Under the pieces are notes generated by a model that worked only from the letters and a program-made list of their open reading frames with translations, was not told where the DNA came from and searched no databases. 44,985 nucleotides of DNA, from the NCBI GenBank assembly GCA_013289095.1, contig JABDAO010000012.1:1-44985 (forward strand), written 5' to 3'. Made by a program: the position numbers and the translations under genes. Of the stretch, positions 22,155-29,336 are shown piece by piece (position 1 is the first letter of the stretch; the number at the start of each line of letters is the position of its first letter). The DNA is from Bacteroidota bacterium. GTDB lineage: Bacteria > Bacteroidota > Bacteroidia > Palsa-965.

Positions 22155-23149
22155 AAACCATATTTTCAATTCTATTTTTGGCGTTCATGAGTTCCTACGT
22201 GACTGCCCAGGATTTAATGGGAGGCCAAATCACTTTACAGCAACCAGGCTCAACAGGGGATAGATCTTATACGGGAGGTGCAATCCTTTATCAGGATTCA
22301 GCTTCAGCCAAGCCTCATCCCTATATTTTTGTGGATTGGGGAGACGGGGCACATGTTGATAGTGTCCCATTGGGGGCACGTGCGCTAGTTGCCCCTGGGG
22401 TTTACGGGTTGTATTATGGTCTTTATATACACAACTATGCAAATGCCAATTTCTATGTTGTGAGTATTACGGATACGTTTAGGATGGCAAATATTAACAA
22501 TATCCTCGCTTCAGGTTTAAGTGAACTTTGTATAAGCACAATAATCAATACAAGTTCTGAATCTGGCTTGCAGAGTTCTACTACAGAATGGCTTAATTAC
22601 ACTACAATTACTCAGAAGGAGGGAGTCTATGATATCTACTGGCAAGGTGGTAATTGGGCTGGCGACAGCACTACCTATTCTCTTTCTTATCCTTCGGGGA
22701 ATGGTGCTACCAACCCTGCTCTTCCATCGAGGATTAATACTCAAACAGGTGAAATCACTTTCAGACCTTCGCAACCAGGTCTCTATACATTTGCCATCCA
22801 GGCAAAGCAGTGGAATGGAGGTGACGTTATTGTAATCAGCAACCTTGAATTCACCATGAAGGCCGACGTAGTATCAGCCGTAAATGAATTAAAAGAGAAC
22901 CAGGCCATCTCCGCCTACCCCAACCCAGGTAACGGAATCATCACCTTTCAAAACAGTTCAACCCTCCAAACACGCAATGAACTAACAATAAACAATGTAA
23001 ACGGAAAACTGTTGCGCACGCTGCAATTCCCAAAAGGGGAAAATAAACTCACAGCCGATCTGAGCGATCTGGAGGCGGGAATCTATTTCTATTCCTTTAA
23101 TCAGGATGGGGAATTTGTGGCACACCAAAAGTTAATCATCTTAAAATGA
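22151..23149 (+). CDS. Secreted T9SS-targeted protein, paralogue 1
   Basis: A 332-residue protein with a signal peptide (MKTIFSILFLAFMSSYVTAQ). A PKD/immunoglobulin-like module follows, with FVDWGDG, a VPLG motif, an APGVYGLYYG ... YVVSITDTFR stretch and NINNI. A second module (about 165-240) has INTQTGEITFRPSQPGLYTF. This two-part layout resembles modules repeated in surface proteins of gliding Bacteroidota. The last ~75 residues (AYPNPGNGIITFQN to QKLIILK) are a T9SS type A sorting domain. Its start shares ATGA with the stop of the large T9SS gene, and its stop shares ATGA with paralogue 2, so translation is probably coupled. The binding partner or ligand is unknown. Confidence 0.85.
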   Translation: MKTIFSILFLAFMSSYVTAQDLMGGQITLQQPGSTGDRSYTGGAILYQDSASAKPHPYIFVDWGDGAHVDSVPLGARALVAPGVYGLYYGLYIHNYANANFYVVSITDTFRMANINNILASGLSELCISTIINTSSESGLQSSTTEWLNYTTITQKEGVYDIYWQGGNWAGDSTTYSLSYPSGNGATNPALPSRINTQTGEITFRPSQPGLYTFAIQAKQWNGGDVIVISNLEFTMKADVVSAVNELKENQAISAYPNPGNGIITFQNSSTLQTRNELTINNVNGKLLRTLQFPKGENKLTADLSDLEAGIYFYSFNQDGEFVAHQKLIILK

Positions 23150-24141
23150 AAACCACATTTTCAATTCTATTTTTGGGGTTCATGAGTTCCTACGTGAATG
23201 CCCAGGATCTATTAGGAGGCCAAATCATCTTACAACAACCAGGCTCCACGGGAGATGGCACATACATAGGATGGGCCATTCTCTACCAGGATTCTGCTGC
23301 CGCTCTGACTCATTCCCGAATTTTAGTTGATTGGGGCGACCGGTCACACTATGATACAGTCCCCTTAGGATCACGTAATGCCATAGCTCCGGGGGTTTAT
23401 GCATTGTATTACACGTTTTATGCTCACGGTTACAGCAACCCGGGATATTATGTGGTGTCGGTAACTGATTCGTTCAGAATTAAAAATATTAACAATATTC
23501 TTTATTCAGGAGTTAGCAAACTCAATTTGAGCACTGTAATCAATACAGATTCTGATTCAGGACTTCAGACTTCAACAACAGAATGGTTTAACTATCCTTC
23601 AATTACACAAAAGGACGGCTCCTATACTATCATTTGGAAGAGCGACAACTGGTCGGACGACAGTACCACGTATGCGCTTGCAGAACCTTCGGGAGTTGGT
23701 GCAAGTCCTGCCGGACCATCCTGGATTAATAGTCAAACCGGGGAGATTAATTTCATTCCCTGGCAACCAGGACTCTTCACTTTTGGTGTACAAGCAAAAG
23801 AATGGTATGGAGGAGAGGTCGTTGTTATAAGCAATATGGAATTCACCATAAAGGCCGACGTGGTAGCCTCCATAAACGAATTAAAAGAAAACCAGGCAAT
23901 ATCCGCCTACCCCAACCCAGGCAACGGAATCATCACCTTTCAAAACAACTCAAAACTCCAAACACGTAATGAACTAAACATAAATAACGCAAACGGAAAA
24001 CTGTTGCGCACGCTGCAATTCTCTCCAGGCGAAAACAAACTCACAGCCGATCTGAGCGATCTGGAGGCGGGGATTTATTTCTATTCCTTTATTCAGGATG
24101 GGGAATCAGCGGGTAGCCAAAAGCTAATCATCCTAAAATGA
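23146..24141 (+). CDS. Secreted T9SS-targeted protein, paralogue 2
   Basis: A 331-residue tandem duplicate of the preceding gene with the same order: signal peptide (MKTTFSILFLGFMSSYVNAQ), a WGD-containing PKD-like module, a second module with INSQTGEINFIPWQPGLFTF, and the T9SS tail. The central modules have diverged clearly, while the signal peptide region and especially the sorting domain are nearly identical at the DNA level to paralogue 1 (AYPNPGNGIITFQN; GENKLTADLSDLEAGIYFYS). This points to recent duplication or gene conversion of the ends. ATGA overlaps occur on both sides. It is probably a cell-surface protein of unknown ligand. Confidence 0.85.
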   Translation: MKTTFSILFLGFMSSYVNAQDLLGGQIILQQPGSTGDGTYIGWAILYQDSAAALTHSRILVDWGDRSHYDTVPLGSRNAIAPGVYALYYTFYAHGYSNPGYYVVSVTDSFRIKNINNILYSGVSKLNLSTVINTDSDSGLQTSTTEWFNYPSITQKDGSYTIIWKSDNWSDDSTTYALAEPSGVGASPAGPSWINSQTGEINFIPWQPGLFTFGVQAKEWYGGEVVVISNMEFTIKADVVASINELKENQAISAYPNPGNGIITFQNNSKLQTRNELNINNANGKLLRTLQFSPGENKLTADLSDLEAGIYFYSFIQDGESAGSQKLIILK

Positions 24142-24602
24142 AAACCATCTTTTCAATTCTAGCTCTTGGAGTCATGGCTACCTACCTACAGGCCCAGGAT
24201 TTAACAGGAGGCCAAATTACGCTACAGCAACCCGGCTCAACCGGAGATGGATCATATACCGTAAGTATCATTCTTTATCAGGATTCAGCTTCAGCAAAGC
24301 CACATCCGCATATTTTGGTTGATTGGGGTGACCGCTCAAACTATGACACGGTCCCTATGTTAGCACGCTATATCGTTGCCCCAGGGGTATATGGGCTGTT
24401 TTATAGTCCTTATGGACACAACTATGCGAACGAGGGTTATTATGTTGTCAGTGCCAGGGATTCTTTCAGGATAGCAGGCATTAATAATATCGAATATTCC
24501 CAGTCGTCTTTCCTCACCCTGAGCCTATTTATTAGCTTGGCGTTTACCCTTGCCGTGAAAGGGGCAATAGTTCGTAAATCAAGCAAAAAACACTCAAAAT
24601 GA
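24138..24602 (+). CDS. Truncated paralogue 3 (no T9SS tail, hydrophobic C-terminus)
   Basis: A 154-residue third copy. The signal peptide (MKTIFSILALGVMATYLQAQ) and the first PKD-like module follow the other two paralogues closely as far as INNI. After about residue 118 the sequence departs: the second module and sorting domain are absent. The protein ends in a hydrophobic helix (LTLSLFISLAFTLAVKGAIV) and a basic tail (RKSSKKHSK). That tail looks like a membrane anchor in the stop-transfer orientation, so this copy may stay in the inner membrane instead of being secreted (inference). The stop overlaps the ATG of the first precursor peptide by ATGA. It could be a degraded duplicate or an adapted variant. 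Confidence 0.7.
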   Translation: MKTIFSILALGVMATYLQAQDLTGGQITLQQPGSTGDGSYTVSIILYQDSASAKPHPHILVDWGDRSNYDTVPMLARYIVAPGVYGLFYSPYGHNYANEGYYVVSARDSFRIAGINNIEYSQSSFLTLSLFISLAFTLAVKGAIVRKSSKKHSK

Positions 24603-24829
24603 AAAAGATGGAATCATTGAACAGTTCTCTGTTCGAGAGGCTCAAACCTAACCAGATTGACAACATGAGCCTGGTCCTTGGGGGAACCACAACTTGCTAT
24701 GGGTCATCTACACTTGACCATTATGGCGATTCAGGATGTTCTGATATTGAATATTCTGCTGCCAGCAACTCGGTTGACCAGAATTGGACTCGTGCCAATC
24801 TAAGCTCTGCTCCCCCAGCCGTAAAATAG
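24599..24829 (+). CDS. GG-leader RiPP precursor peptide 1 (grasp-with-spasm type)
   Basis: A 76-residue peptide with a leader ending in LVLGG (Gly28-Gly29) and a hydrophilic core beginning TTTCYGSSTLDHYGDSGCSD, then IEY and a Ser/Ala-rich tail. The leader MESLNSSLFERLK...IDNMSLVLGG aligns with that of the next gene (MExLxSxLF ... I/K-N ... GG), marking both as substrates of one machinery. The core is rich in Thr/Ser and Asp/Glu, the donor and acceptor side chains of ATP-grasp macrocycles, and has two Cys. The start at 24599 overlaps the previous stop; a second ATG at 24608 aligns better with peptide 2, so the true start is uncertain by nine bases. Confidence 0.8.
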   Translation: MKKMESLNSSLFERLKPNQIDNMSLVLGGTTTCYGSSTLDHYGDSGCSDIEYSAASNSVDQNWTRANLSSAPPAVK

Positions 24830-24884
24830 TTGAGGCTTTAACCGAAAATTCTCGTATTCAGTAATTAACCTTAAACAAAACAAA

Positions 24885-25100
24885 ATGGAAACCCTAAAAT
24901 CAAAGCTTTTCTCTGGCAAAGAAATCAAGAACCTTCACTCTATAATGGGTGGAACGACCTGGACATGTGATGGTGCTAATTGCGATCAGTTCACTGGGAA
25001 ACTGGGATCGAACTGGTGCGATGACATCACTGACACAGATTGTAACACCGACCATGACATAACTGCCAGCAGTTCAGCTGGTGTCGTACAAAGCAAGTAA
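24885..25100 (+). CDS. GG-leader RiPP precursor peptide 2
   Basis: A 71-residue peptide. The leader METLKSKLFSGKEIKNLHSIMGG has its double Gly at residues 22-23. The core starts TTWTCDGANCDQFTGKLGSN and continues with an Asp/Thr-dense stretch (WCDDITDTDCNTDHDIT). It has four Cys, about ten Asp and many Thr. Like peptide 1, its core starts with Thr-Thr and has a T-C-x-G segment nearby. It lies 55 bases after peptide 1 and is followed at once by a terminator, so the precursors end a transcription unit and could be made in excess over the enzymes. Expected product: a peptide with side-chain ester or amide rings (inference from the ATP-grasp partner). Confidence 0.82.
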   Translation: METLKSKLFSGKEIKNLHSIMGGTTWTCDGANCDQFTGKLGSNWCDDITDTDCNTDHDITASSSAGVVQSK

Positions 25101-25108
25101 ATCAAATT

Positions 25109-25145
25109 AATAAGGCAGGTGACCAAATTACCTGCCTTATTTCTA
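25109..25145 (+). terminator. Terminator after the precursor genes
   Basis: A perfect 12-bp stem (AATAAGGCAGGT/ACCTGCCTTATT) with a 9-base loop, followed by TTCTACTTTT. It overlaps the start of the next promoter (TACTTTTG at 25144-25151). It probably lets some transcripts pass and so sets a precursor-to-enzyme ratio. Confidence 0.75.
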
Positions 25146-25151
25146 CTTTTG
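25144..25151 (+). promoter_or_regulatory. -7 element for the DUF6624 and maturase genes
   Basis: TACTTTTG matches TAnnTTTG and lies only five bases before the ATG at 25157, predicting a leaderless or nearly leaderless message. No clear -33 TTG: the terminator stem occupies that space. Confidence 0.5.
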
Positions 25152-25156
25152 CAACC

Positions 25157-26065
25157 ATGATAAGAACATTGCTGGTTATTTTTTTATTCTCAATATTTCT
25201 GACATCGGTTGCTCAGGACTCAGCTAAATTGCTGGATGGCTATTATACCATTGACAAGATAGATTTACTTCTCCATAGCCAGAAGACTTCTGAAGCCAGA
25301 AAGCTTTTCATGTCGGAAAAGTTGGATAAACAGCTGACTCCCTATCAGTGCTTTTATTTTGCAGATGCATTCATTGAAACCAAGGACACCATATTATCAA
25401 GACGTTTAGTCAATGACGGGTTCTCCAAAGGCGTAGGCTGGAACTGGCTGACTCCCTATCCGAAGCTAAAGAAATGCCTCACATTCTCGGACTCTCTTTA
25501 TTATTCAAACACGATCAGGGAAGCGAAATGCAAGATGGACGTTGAACTATACGCTCAGTTGTCTGCGATGTCGAGCACAGACCAATATATAAGAGGAAAA
25601 TGGCTGCATACCCATGATACCGTTTTCCTGCGTGCTATGAAGGAGGTTGATTCATTGAATGCAAATGCTGTTTTCAAAATCATCGACAAGTACGGCTGGT
25701 TGGGCCACAATACCTACCCGCTTGAAGAGAAACTCTTTCCTATATTTCTTCACGTTACCAGTGAGCGGTTAGACTCAACTCATTTTGAGAGTTACAAAAA
25801 GCAAATATATCAGGAAGTTTTAAAGGGTAGAATGCTTCCATCCACTTATGCGATCTGGGTAGATAGGTACTGTGTATTTAATCTCAAGAAACCCCAAGTC
25901 TATGGTACCTTCTGGAAGCGAACCGATAAGGGTAAGGAACTTGAAGGAGTTCAGAACCCAGAGGTGATTGACAAGACAAGAAGATCAATAGGTCTTATCT
26001 CTCTTAGGGAGTACCTTGAAATAAACAAGGAAAACATCAAGCCTGACTGGTACAATATAAAGTAG
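25157..26065 (+). CDS. Secreted DUF6624-type protein in the RiPP locus
   Basis: A 302-residue protein with a signal peptide (MIRTLLVIFLFSIFLTSVAQ). The N-terminal ~100 residues are helical and unassigned. The C-terminal part has the DUF6624 pattern: a GWLG motif after a KIIDKY helix, a His-rich segment (FLHVTSERLDSTHFE), then LPSTYAIWVDRYCVFNLKKP, QVYGTFW and the closing KTRRSIGLISLREYL. The function of DUF6624 is not known to me; the conserved Asp-Arg, Gln-x-Tyr-Gly and Arg residues look like an active or binding site. Its place between the precursors and the maturases, and its export signal, suggest a role outside the cytoplasm such as immunity, processing or product binding (inference). 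Confidence 0.7.
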   Translation: MIRTLLVIFLFSIFLTSVAQDSAKLLDGYYTIDKIDLLLHSQKTSEARKLFMSEKLDKQLTPYQCFYFADAFIETKDTILSRRLVNDGFSKGVGWNWLTPYPKLKKCLTFSDSLYYSNTIREAKCKMDVELYAQLSAMSSTDQYIRGKWLHTHDTVFLRAMKEVDSLNANAVFKIIDKYGWLGHNTYPLEEKLFPIFLHVTSERLDSTHFESYKKQIYQEVLKGRMLPSTYAIWVDRYCVFNLKKPQVYGTFWKRTDKGKELEGVQNPEVIDKTRRSIGLISLREYLEINKENIKPDWYNIK

Positions 26066-26122
26066 CAGAGTCCTCCAAACTGAAAGTTAAGCTTCACCTT
26101 ACCCTGACCAAAGAAATCAGCA

Positions 26123-27160
26123 ATGGTACTTATATTAACAAATGAGGATGATTACAGCACCAACGAAGTAATTGATTGGTTGATTCATTATAATGCCGAT
26201 TTTAGGAGAATAAATGGTGGAGAATATTTATTAATTGATGAGATTGAAATTGGAAACAGCCCTGAAGCTAGCGACATAACGATAGTTACTCAAGATGGTG
26301 AGCGTCTGTCCTTTAGAGAAATTAAGGCCTATTGGTACCGAAGAGGAGAAATCAGAATACACCCAGAGTCACATATTCAGAATGAATTATTTGCACTTCC
26401 TCTCAAGGATATAGATTCAAAAAATGAGCTTAAAAACGGGACTGGCTTCCTTGATTATTTCAACGGGGAGATCGGTGACTTATCGAAGTACCTTAATTCC
26501 TATCTACAGGGAATTCCATCTATAGGAAGCTTTTTCCATAACTACACAAATAAACTTGAAAATTTAAGGATTGCGGAATCGTGTGGACTAACCATTCCTG
26601 AAACTCTCATAACAGGGAATAAAAGCAATGCTGCTGCGTTTATTGTCAAGCACGGAAGGACGATAGGGAAGGCTATTAGAAATGGCATAGGAATCAAAAC
26701 TGTTGATTTTACATACTCAGGGATGACAGTTCTATATACTGAGGAGGATATTGAGCTGCTTCCTGAAATCTTTTTTCCACAGCTATTTCAACAGTGTATC
26801 AATAAACGCTATGAATTGAGGGTATTCTTTCTGGATGACGAGTTTTATGCTTCAGCCATTTTCTCCCAAAATGACAAGAAGACAGAGCTGGATTTCAGAA
26901 ATTACAATTACGAAAGGCCCAACAGAACACCACCTTACAACCTTCCTTCAGCCATTAAAACCAAGCTTATCTCCTTTATGAAAATGGTTGGGATGAATAG
27001 CGGGTCAATTGACATGGTTGTGACGGATAAAATGGAGTTTATTTTTCTGGAGGTGAACCCAATTGGTCAATTTTCACAGGTTTCAAAGCCTTGCAATTAC
27101 CATCTTGAAAAACGAATTGCCCAAAACCTTATAGATAAGCATGGAAAACAAAAAAATTGA
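26123..27160 (+). CDS. gwsG: ATP-grasp peptide maturase (grasp-with-spasm system)
   Basis: A 345-residue ATP-grasp ligase like those that close side-chain ester and amide rings in graspetides. Visible marks are: WYRRGE at 71-76, a motif shared with microviridin-type ligases; NK at 143-144 and GKAIRNG at 182-188 in the ATP-binding region; ELRVFFLDDEFYASAIFSQ at 231-249; GSIDMVV at 294-300; and the metal-binding FLEVNPIGQF at 308-317. Length and order fit the Bacteroidota grasp-with-spasm enzymes. The substrate would be the two GG-leader peptides. It is followed by a small overlapping frame and the SPASM gene. No promoter is seen, so it is probably transcribed with the DUF6624 gene 57 bases upstream. 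Confidence 0.88.
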   Translation: MVLILTNEDDYSTNEVIDWLIHYNADFRRINGGEYLLIDEIEIGNSPEASDITIVTQDGERLSFREIKAYWYRRGEIRIHPESHIQNELFALPLKDIDSKNELKNGTGFLDYFNGEIGDLSKYLNSYLQGIPSIGSFFHNYTNKLENLRIAESCGLTIPETLITGNKSNAAAFIVKHGRTIGKAIRNGIGIKTVDFTYSGMTVLYTEEDIELLPEIFFPQLFQQCINKRYELRVFFLDDEFYASAIFSQNDKKTELDFRNYNYERPNRTPPYNLPSAIKTKLISFMKMVGMNSGSIDMVVTDKMEFIFLEVNPIGQFSQVSKPCNYHLEKRIAQNLIDKHGKQKN

Positions 27161-27323
27161 ACAACTCGCACCCATTTTCGGCAAATGGAGAGATCAATCT
27201 GGAGAAGATCGAAGCGGAATGGCTAAGGCAGTTTGCTTCAGCAATTCCTTACATAAAACGAAGAAATACAACAAAACCACAAACTATAAACCGATTTCTG
27301 TAAATCGGTTTACCCTGATATGA
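27141..27323 (+). other. Short overlapping frames between the two maturase genes
   Basis: An ATG at 27141 opens 60 codons overlapping the end of the ATP-grasp gene by 20 bases (begins MENKKIEQLAPIFGKW). The frame one base later, open from 27139 to about 27303, has more protein-like composition (contains INLEKIEAEWLRQFASAIPY and KRRNTTKP) but lacks an ATG. The two could be one small gene with a frameshift, or a relic of a protein once present here. I recognise no family. Confidence 0.3.
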
Positions 27324-27330
27324 TTTACAA

Positions 27331-28419
27331 ATGAGATATTTTGTCCCGATTGCAAATTGTATTCCCATTAAAGGCTTCAGAAGATCGTTGATCTATGATC
27401 TGCAAAGGCACACATTATTGCCAGTTCCGAATGACCTTTATGATATACTCACCATCAAGTGGGGAAGTTGCATAGATGCTATTCTCGAAAGATTCCCTGA
27501 AAGCTCAAGTCAGATAAACGAATACTTCCAATACCTTTTAGATAACGAATTTGTATTCATTACGGAGCATGAGGAAGAAATACTGTGTTTCCCACCACTT
27601 GAAAAGGAATGGGAGTATCCAGGAAGGATCATGAATGCTGTTATCGAACTTACTGATTCGAATGTCAATTCAATGATTGAACTCATGCCAGAACTGCAAA
27701 TCCTTGGTTGCAGGTTTATGGAGGTAAGATCATATTGTGAATCTTCAAGTAGTTTGGAGACCTTTTTTGGTTCGTTGAGGGAAAGCGCATTCAGGATAAT
27801 TGATCTTTTCGTTATTGGTGATACCATTAGCACAGTTGATTTGGAAGCCCTTCTTCGAAATGAAAAACGAATTCCTTCAATCTTTGTTGAGACCGCTGAG
27901 AATAACAGAAAATCAGAGTTCAAGGAAATTCAGTTTGTGAGGAAAATTCAATGGCATGAAAATGCCAGTCCAAGTATAAATGACTTTGTGGTAAACGTGG
28001 AGTTTTTTATGGAATCGCAATTCCACAATCCATATTGGAACAAACGAATTTGGTTAACGAAAGAAGGGCTAATCAAAGATGGGATTGAAGGAACCAGTTA
28101 TGGCCCCATCACAATTGAAAATCTTCGTAAATATTCGAATGAGGAACGAATAATTGAAAATGTACCGAAAGATGAAATAGCGGTATGTTCCAGCTGTGAA
28201 TTTCGGTATGCGTGCTATGATTCGAGAATTCCTGTCCCCGCTGCACATGAATACAAATGGAACCATAAAAGTGAGTGCAATTACAACCCCTTTATCTGTA
28301 AATGGAAGGGGGAAGAGGGCTACAAAACGCTGGAAGAATGCGGAATAGCAATTACCACCGTTGAATATAATCTGGAGAGTGCCAGACTTGCAGAAATAAA
28401 TGAGGAGATTTGGGGATGA
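27331..28419 (+). CDS. gwsS: SPASM-domain peptide maturase (grasp-with-spasm system)
   Basis: A 362-residue protein whose start MRYFVPIANCIPIKGFRRSL matches the SPASM partner of the grasp-with-spasm systems. The C-terminal part carries the cluster-binding pattern C286-x2-C289-x5-C295, then C316 and C323 (CSSCEFRYACYD ... CNYNPFIC). There is no radical-SAM CxxxCxxC anywhere, so it has the auxiliary iron-sulfur site without the SAM-cleaving site, as in this family. Its role with the ATP-grasp enzyme is not established; substrate recognition or leader binding is likely. The gap after the ATP-grasp gene is 170 bases and holds a short unexplained frame. Confidence 0.85.
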   Translation: MRYFVPIANCIPIKGFRRSLIYDLQRHTLLPVPNDLYDILTIKWGSCIDAILERFPESSSQINEYFQYLLDNEFVFITEHEEEILCFPPLEKEWEYPGRIMNAVIELTDSNVNSMIELMPELQILGCRFMEVRSYCESSSSLETFFGSLRESAFRIIDLFVIGDTISTVDLEALLRNEKRIPSIFVETAENNRKSEFKEIQFVRKIQWHENASPSINDFVVNVEFFMESQFHNPYWNKRIWLTKEGLIKDGIEGTSYGPITIENLRKYSNEERIIENVPKDEIAVCSSCEFRYACYDSRIPVPAAHEYKWNHKSECNYNPFICKWKGEEGYKTLEECGIAITTVEYNLESARLAEINEEIWG

Positions 28420-28433
28420 TGGCATACTTGAGT

Positions 28434-28490
28434 GCCCTAAAGAAGGCCCTAAATTTGCCTTCTAGGTCAGCATTTGACTTGCTTTAGGGC
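28434..28490 (+). other. Nested hairpins after the SPASM gene
   Basis: The outer arms GCCCTAAAG/CTTTAGGGC (28434-28442 and 28482-28490) enclose AGAAGGC/GCCTTCT. A second GCCCTAAA copy lies within. There is no T-run, so it is not a standard terminator. It could be an mRNA-stabilising or regulatory structure before the small Cys gene. Confidence 0.5.
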
Positions 28491-28524
28491 AATATGCACT
28501 TTCGGACAGATAAAGCAGAATAAA

Positions 28525-28716
28525 ATGACAACAAACACAAAAAAGCATTTAAGCAGAGATACTGACTACGCTCTTTGTAATACGGAGGGTTTTAAGAAGG
28601 AAGACCTTATTCACAATCTTAAAGATTGGATGAAGCTACCACCAAGTCAACAATGTAAAAAATGTATCAAAGAGAAGGAGATGGAAAAAAGAGGGAAATA
28701 CGATGATTTGTTCTAA
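28525..28716 (+). CDS. Small Cys/His protein, possible zinc-binding
   Basis: A 63-residue protein. The ATG at 28525 is preferred to one 51 bases upstream, because sequence from MTTNTKKHLSRDTDYALCN on looks structured and the upstream part runs through a hairpin. The His-x9-Cys (HLSRDTDYALC) and CKKC pairs could hold one zinc ion. The rest is charged (EKEMEKRGKYDDLF). No family is recognised with certainty. It has the same low G+C as the RiPP genes and lies between them and the HIT gene, so it may belong to the island. Confidence 0.55.
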   Translation: MTTNTKKHLSRDTDYALCNTEGFKKEDLIHNLKDWMKLPPSQQCKKCIKEKEMEKRGKYDDLF

Positions 28717-28804
28717 TATAATGCCACCCAATAATGAGGAAAACGGATCATCCTCTTTGCTTAAATGAAGCAGATAAGATCACTTAAGGCTTTTATCTGA
28801 GGTT

Positions 28805-29242
28805 ATGAATTGTATATTTTGCAAAATAATTAGAGGGGAAATACCTTCATATAAAATATATGAAGATGAGAGATATATTGCAATTCTGGATATTTTTCCT
28901 TCTGTAAAAGGGCAGACCTTGGTAATTCCAAAAAATCATGTGGGTAGTAATGTTTTCTCCTTAGAGAAAAAAGCGTATTTAGACCTAATGGAAGCAACAC
29001 AAAGGGTTGCTCAATTAATGGATTTGAAATTGAGGACAATCCGAACTTGTATGGTGATGGAAGGAATGGAGGTTGATCATGCCCACATTAAATTGTACCC
29101 AATCTATAAGGTTTTAAGTGCTGTTGCAGAAGGAACAATAGACCTGAATGTGTATCCTGGGTATTTGTCTACCCTGCATGGAGAAAGAATGTCAGGCGAA
29201 GAATTGGCCGAAGTTGCTGCATCGTTTAGGGTATTAATTTGA
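28805..29242 (+). CDS. HIT-family protein with altered histidine triad
   Basis: A 145-residue HIT (histidine triad) protein, nucleotide hydrolase or transferase superfamily. It begins CIFCKIIRGEIPSYKIYED, then LDIFPSVKGQTLVIPKNH. The catalytic motif normally reads H-x-H-x-H; here it is H92-A-H94-I-K96 (DHAHIKLYP), with the third His replaced by Lys. The nucleophilic His94 is kept. The CxxC near the N-terminus is common in the family. It sits at the end of the low-G+C island just before the IS element. A housekeeping or an island role is possible; the altered triad suggests a specialised substrate. Confidence 0.85.
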   Translation: MNCIFCKIIRGEIPSYKIYEDERYIAILDIFPSVKGQTLVIPKNHVGSNVFSLEKKAYLDLMEATQRVAQLMDLKLRTIRTCMVMEGMEVDHAHIKLYPIYKVLSAVAEGTIDLNVYPGYLSTLHGERMSGEELAEVAASFRVLI

Positions 29243-29336
29243 CCTCCTTTGCTCTGGCAACTTTCACAAAAAAAGGCTTTTTCTAATTTATTAGCGGAGT
29301 CCAGCTCAATTCTTATCAATTTGGTAGGGATTCAAT

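Noticed and set aside
27331-28419. Radical SAM enzyme
   Set aside because: No CxxxCxxC motif is present. Only the SPASM-type cysteines are found, so SAM cleavage is not expected.
29104-29319. 71-codon minus-strand frame across the end of the HIT gene
   Set aside because: Mostly antisense to the HIT gene, and the part outside it has no recognisable match.
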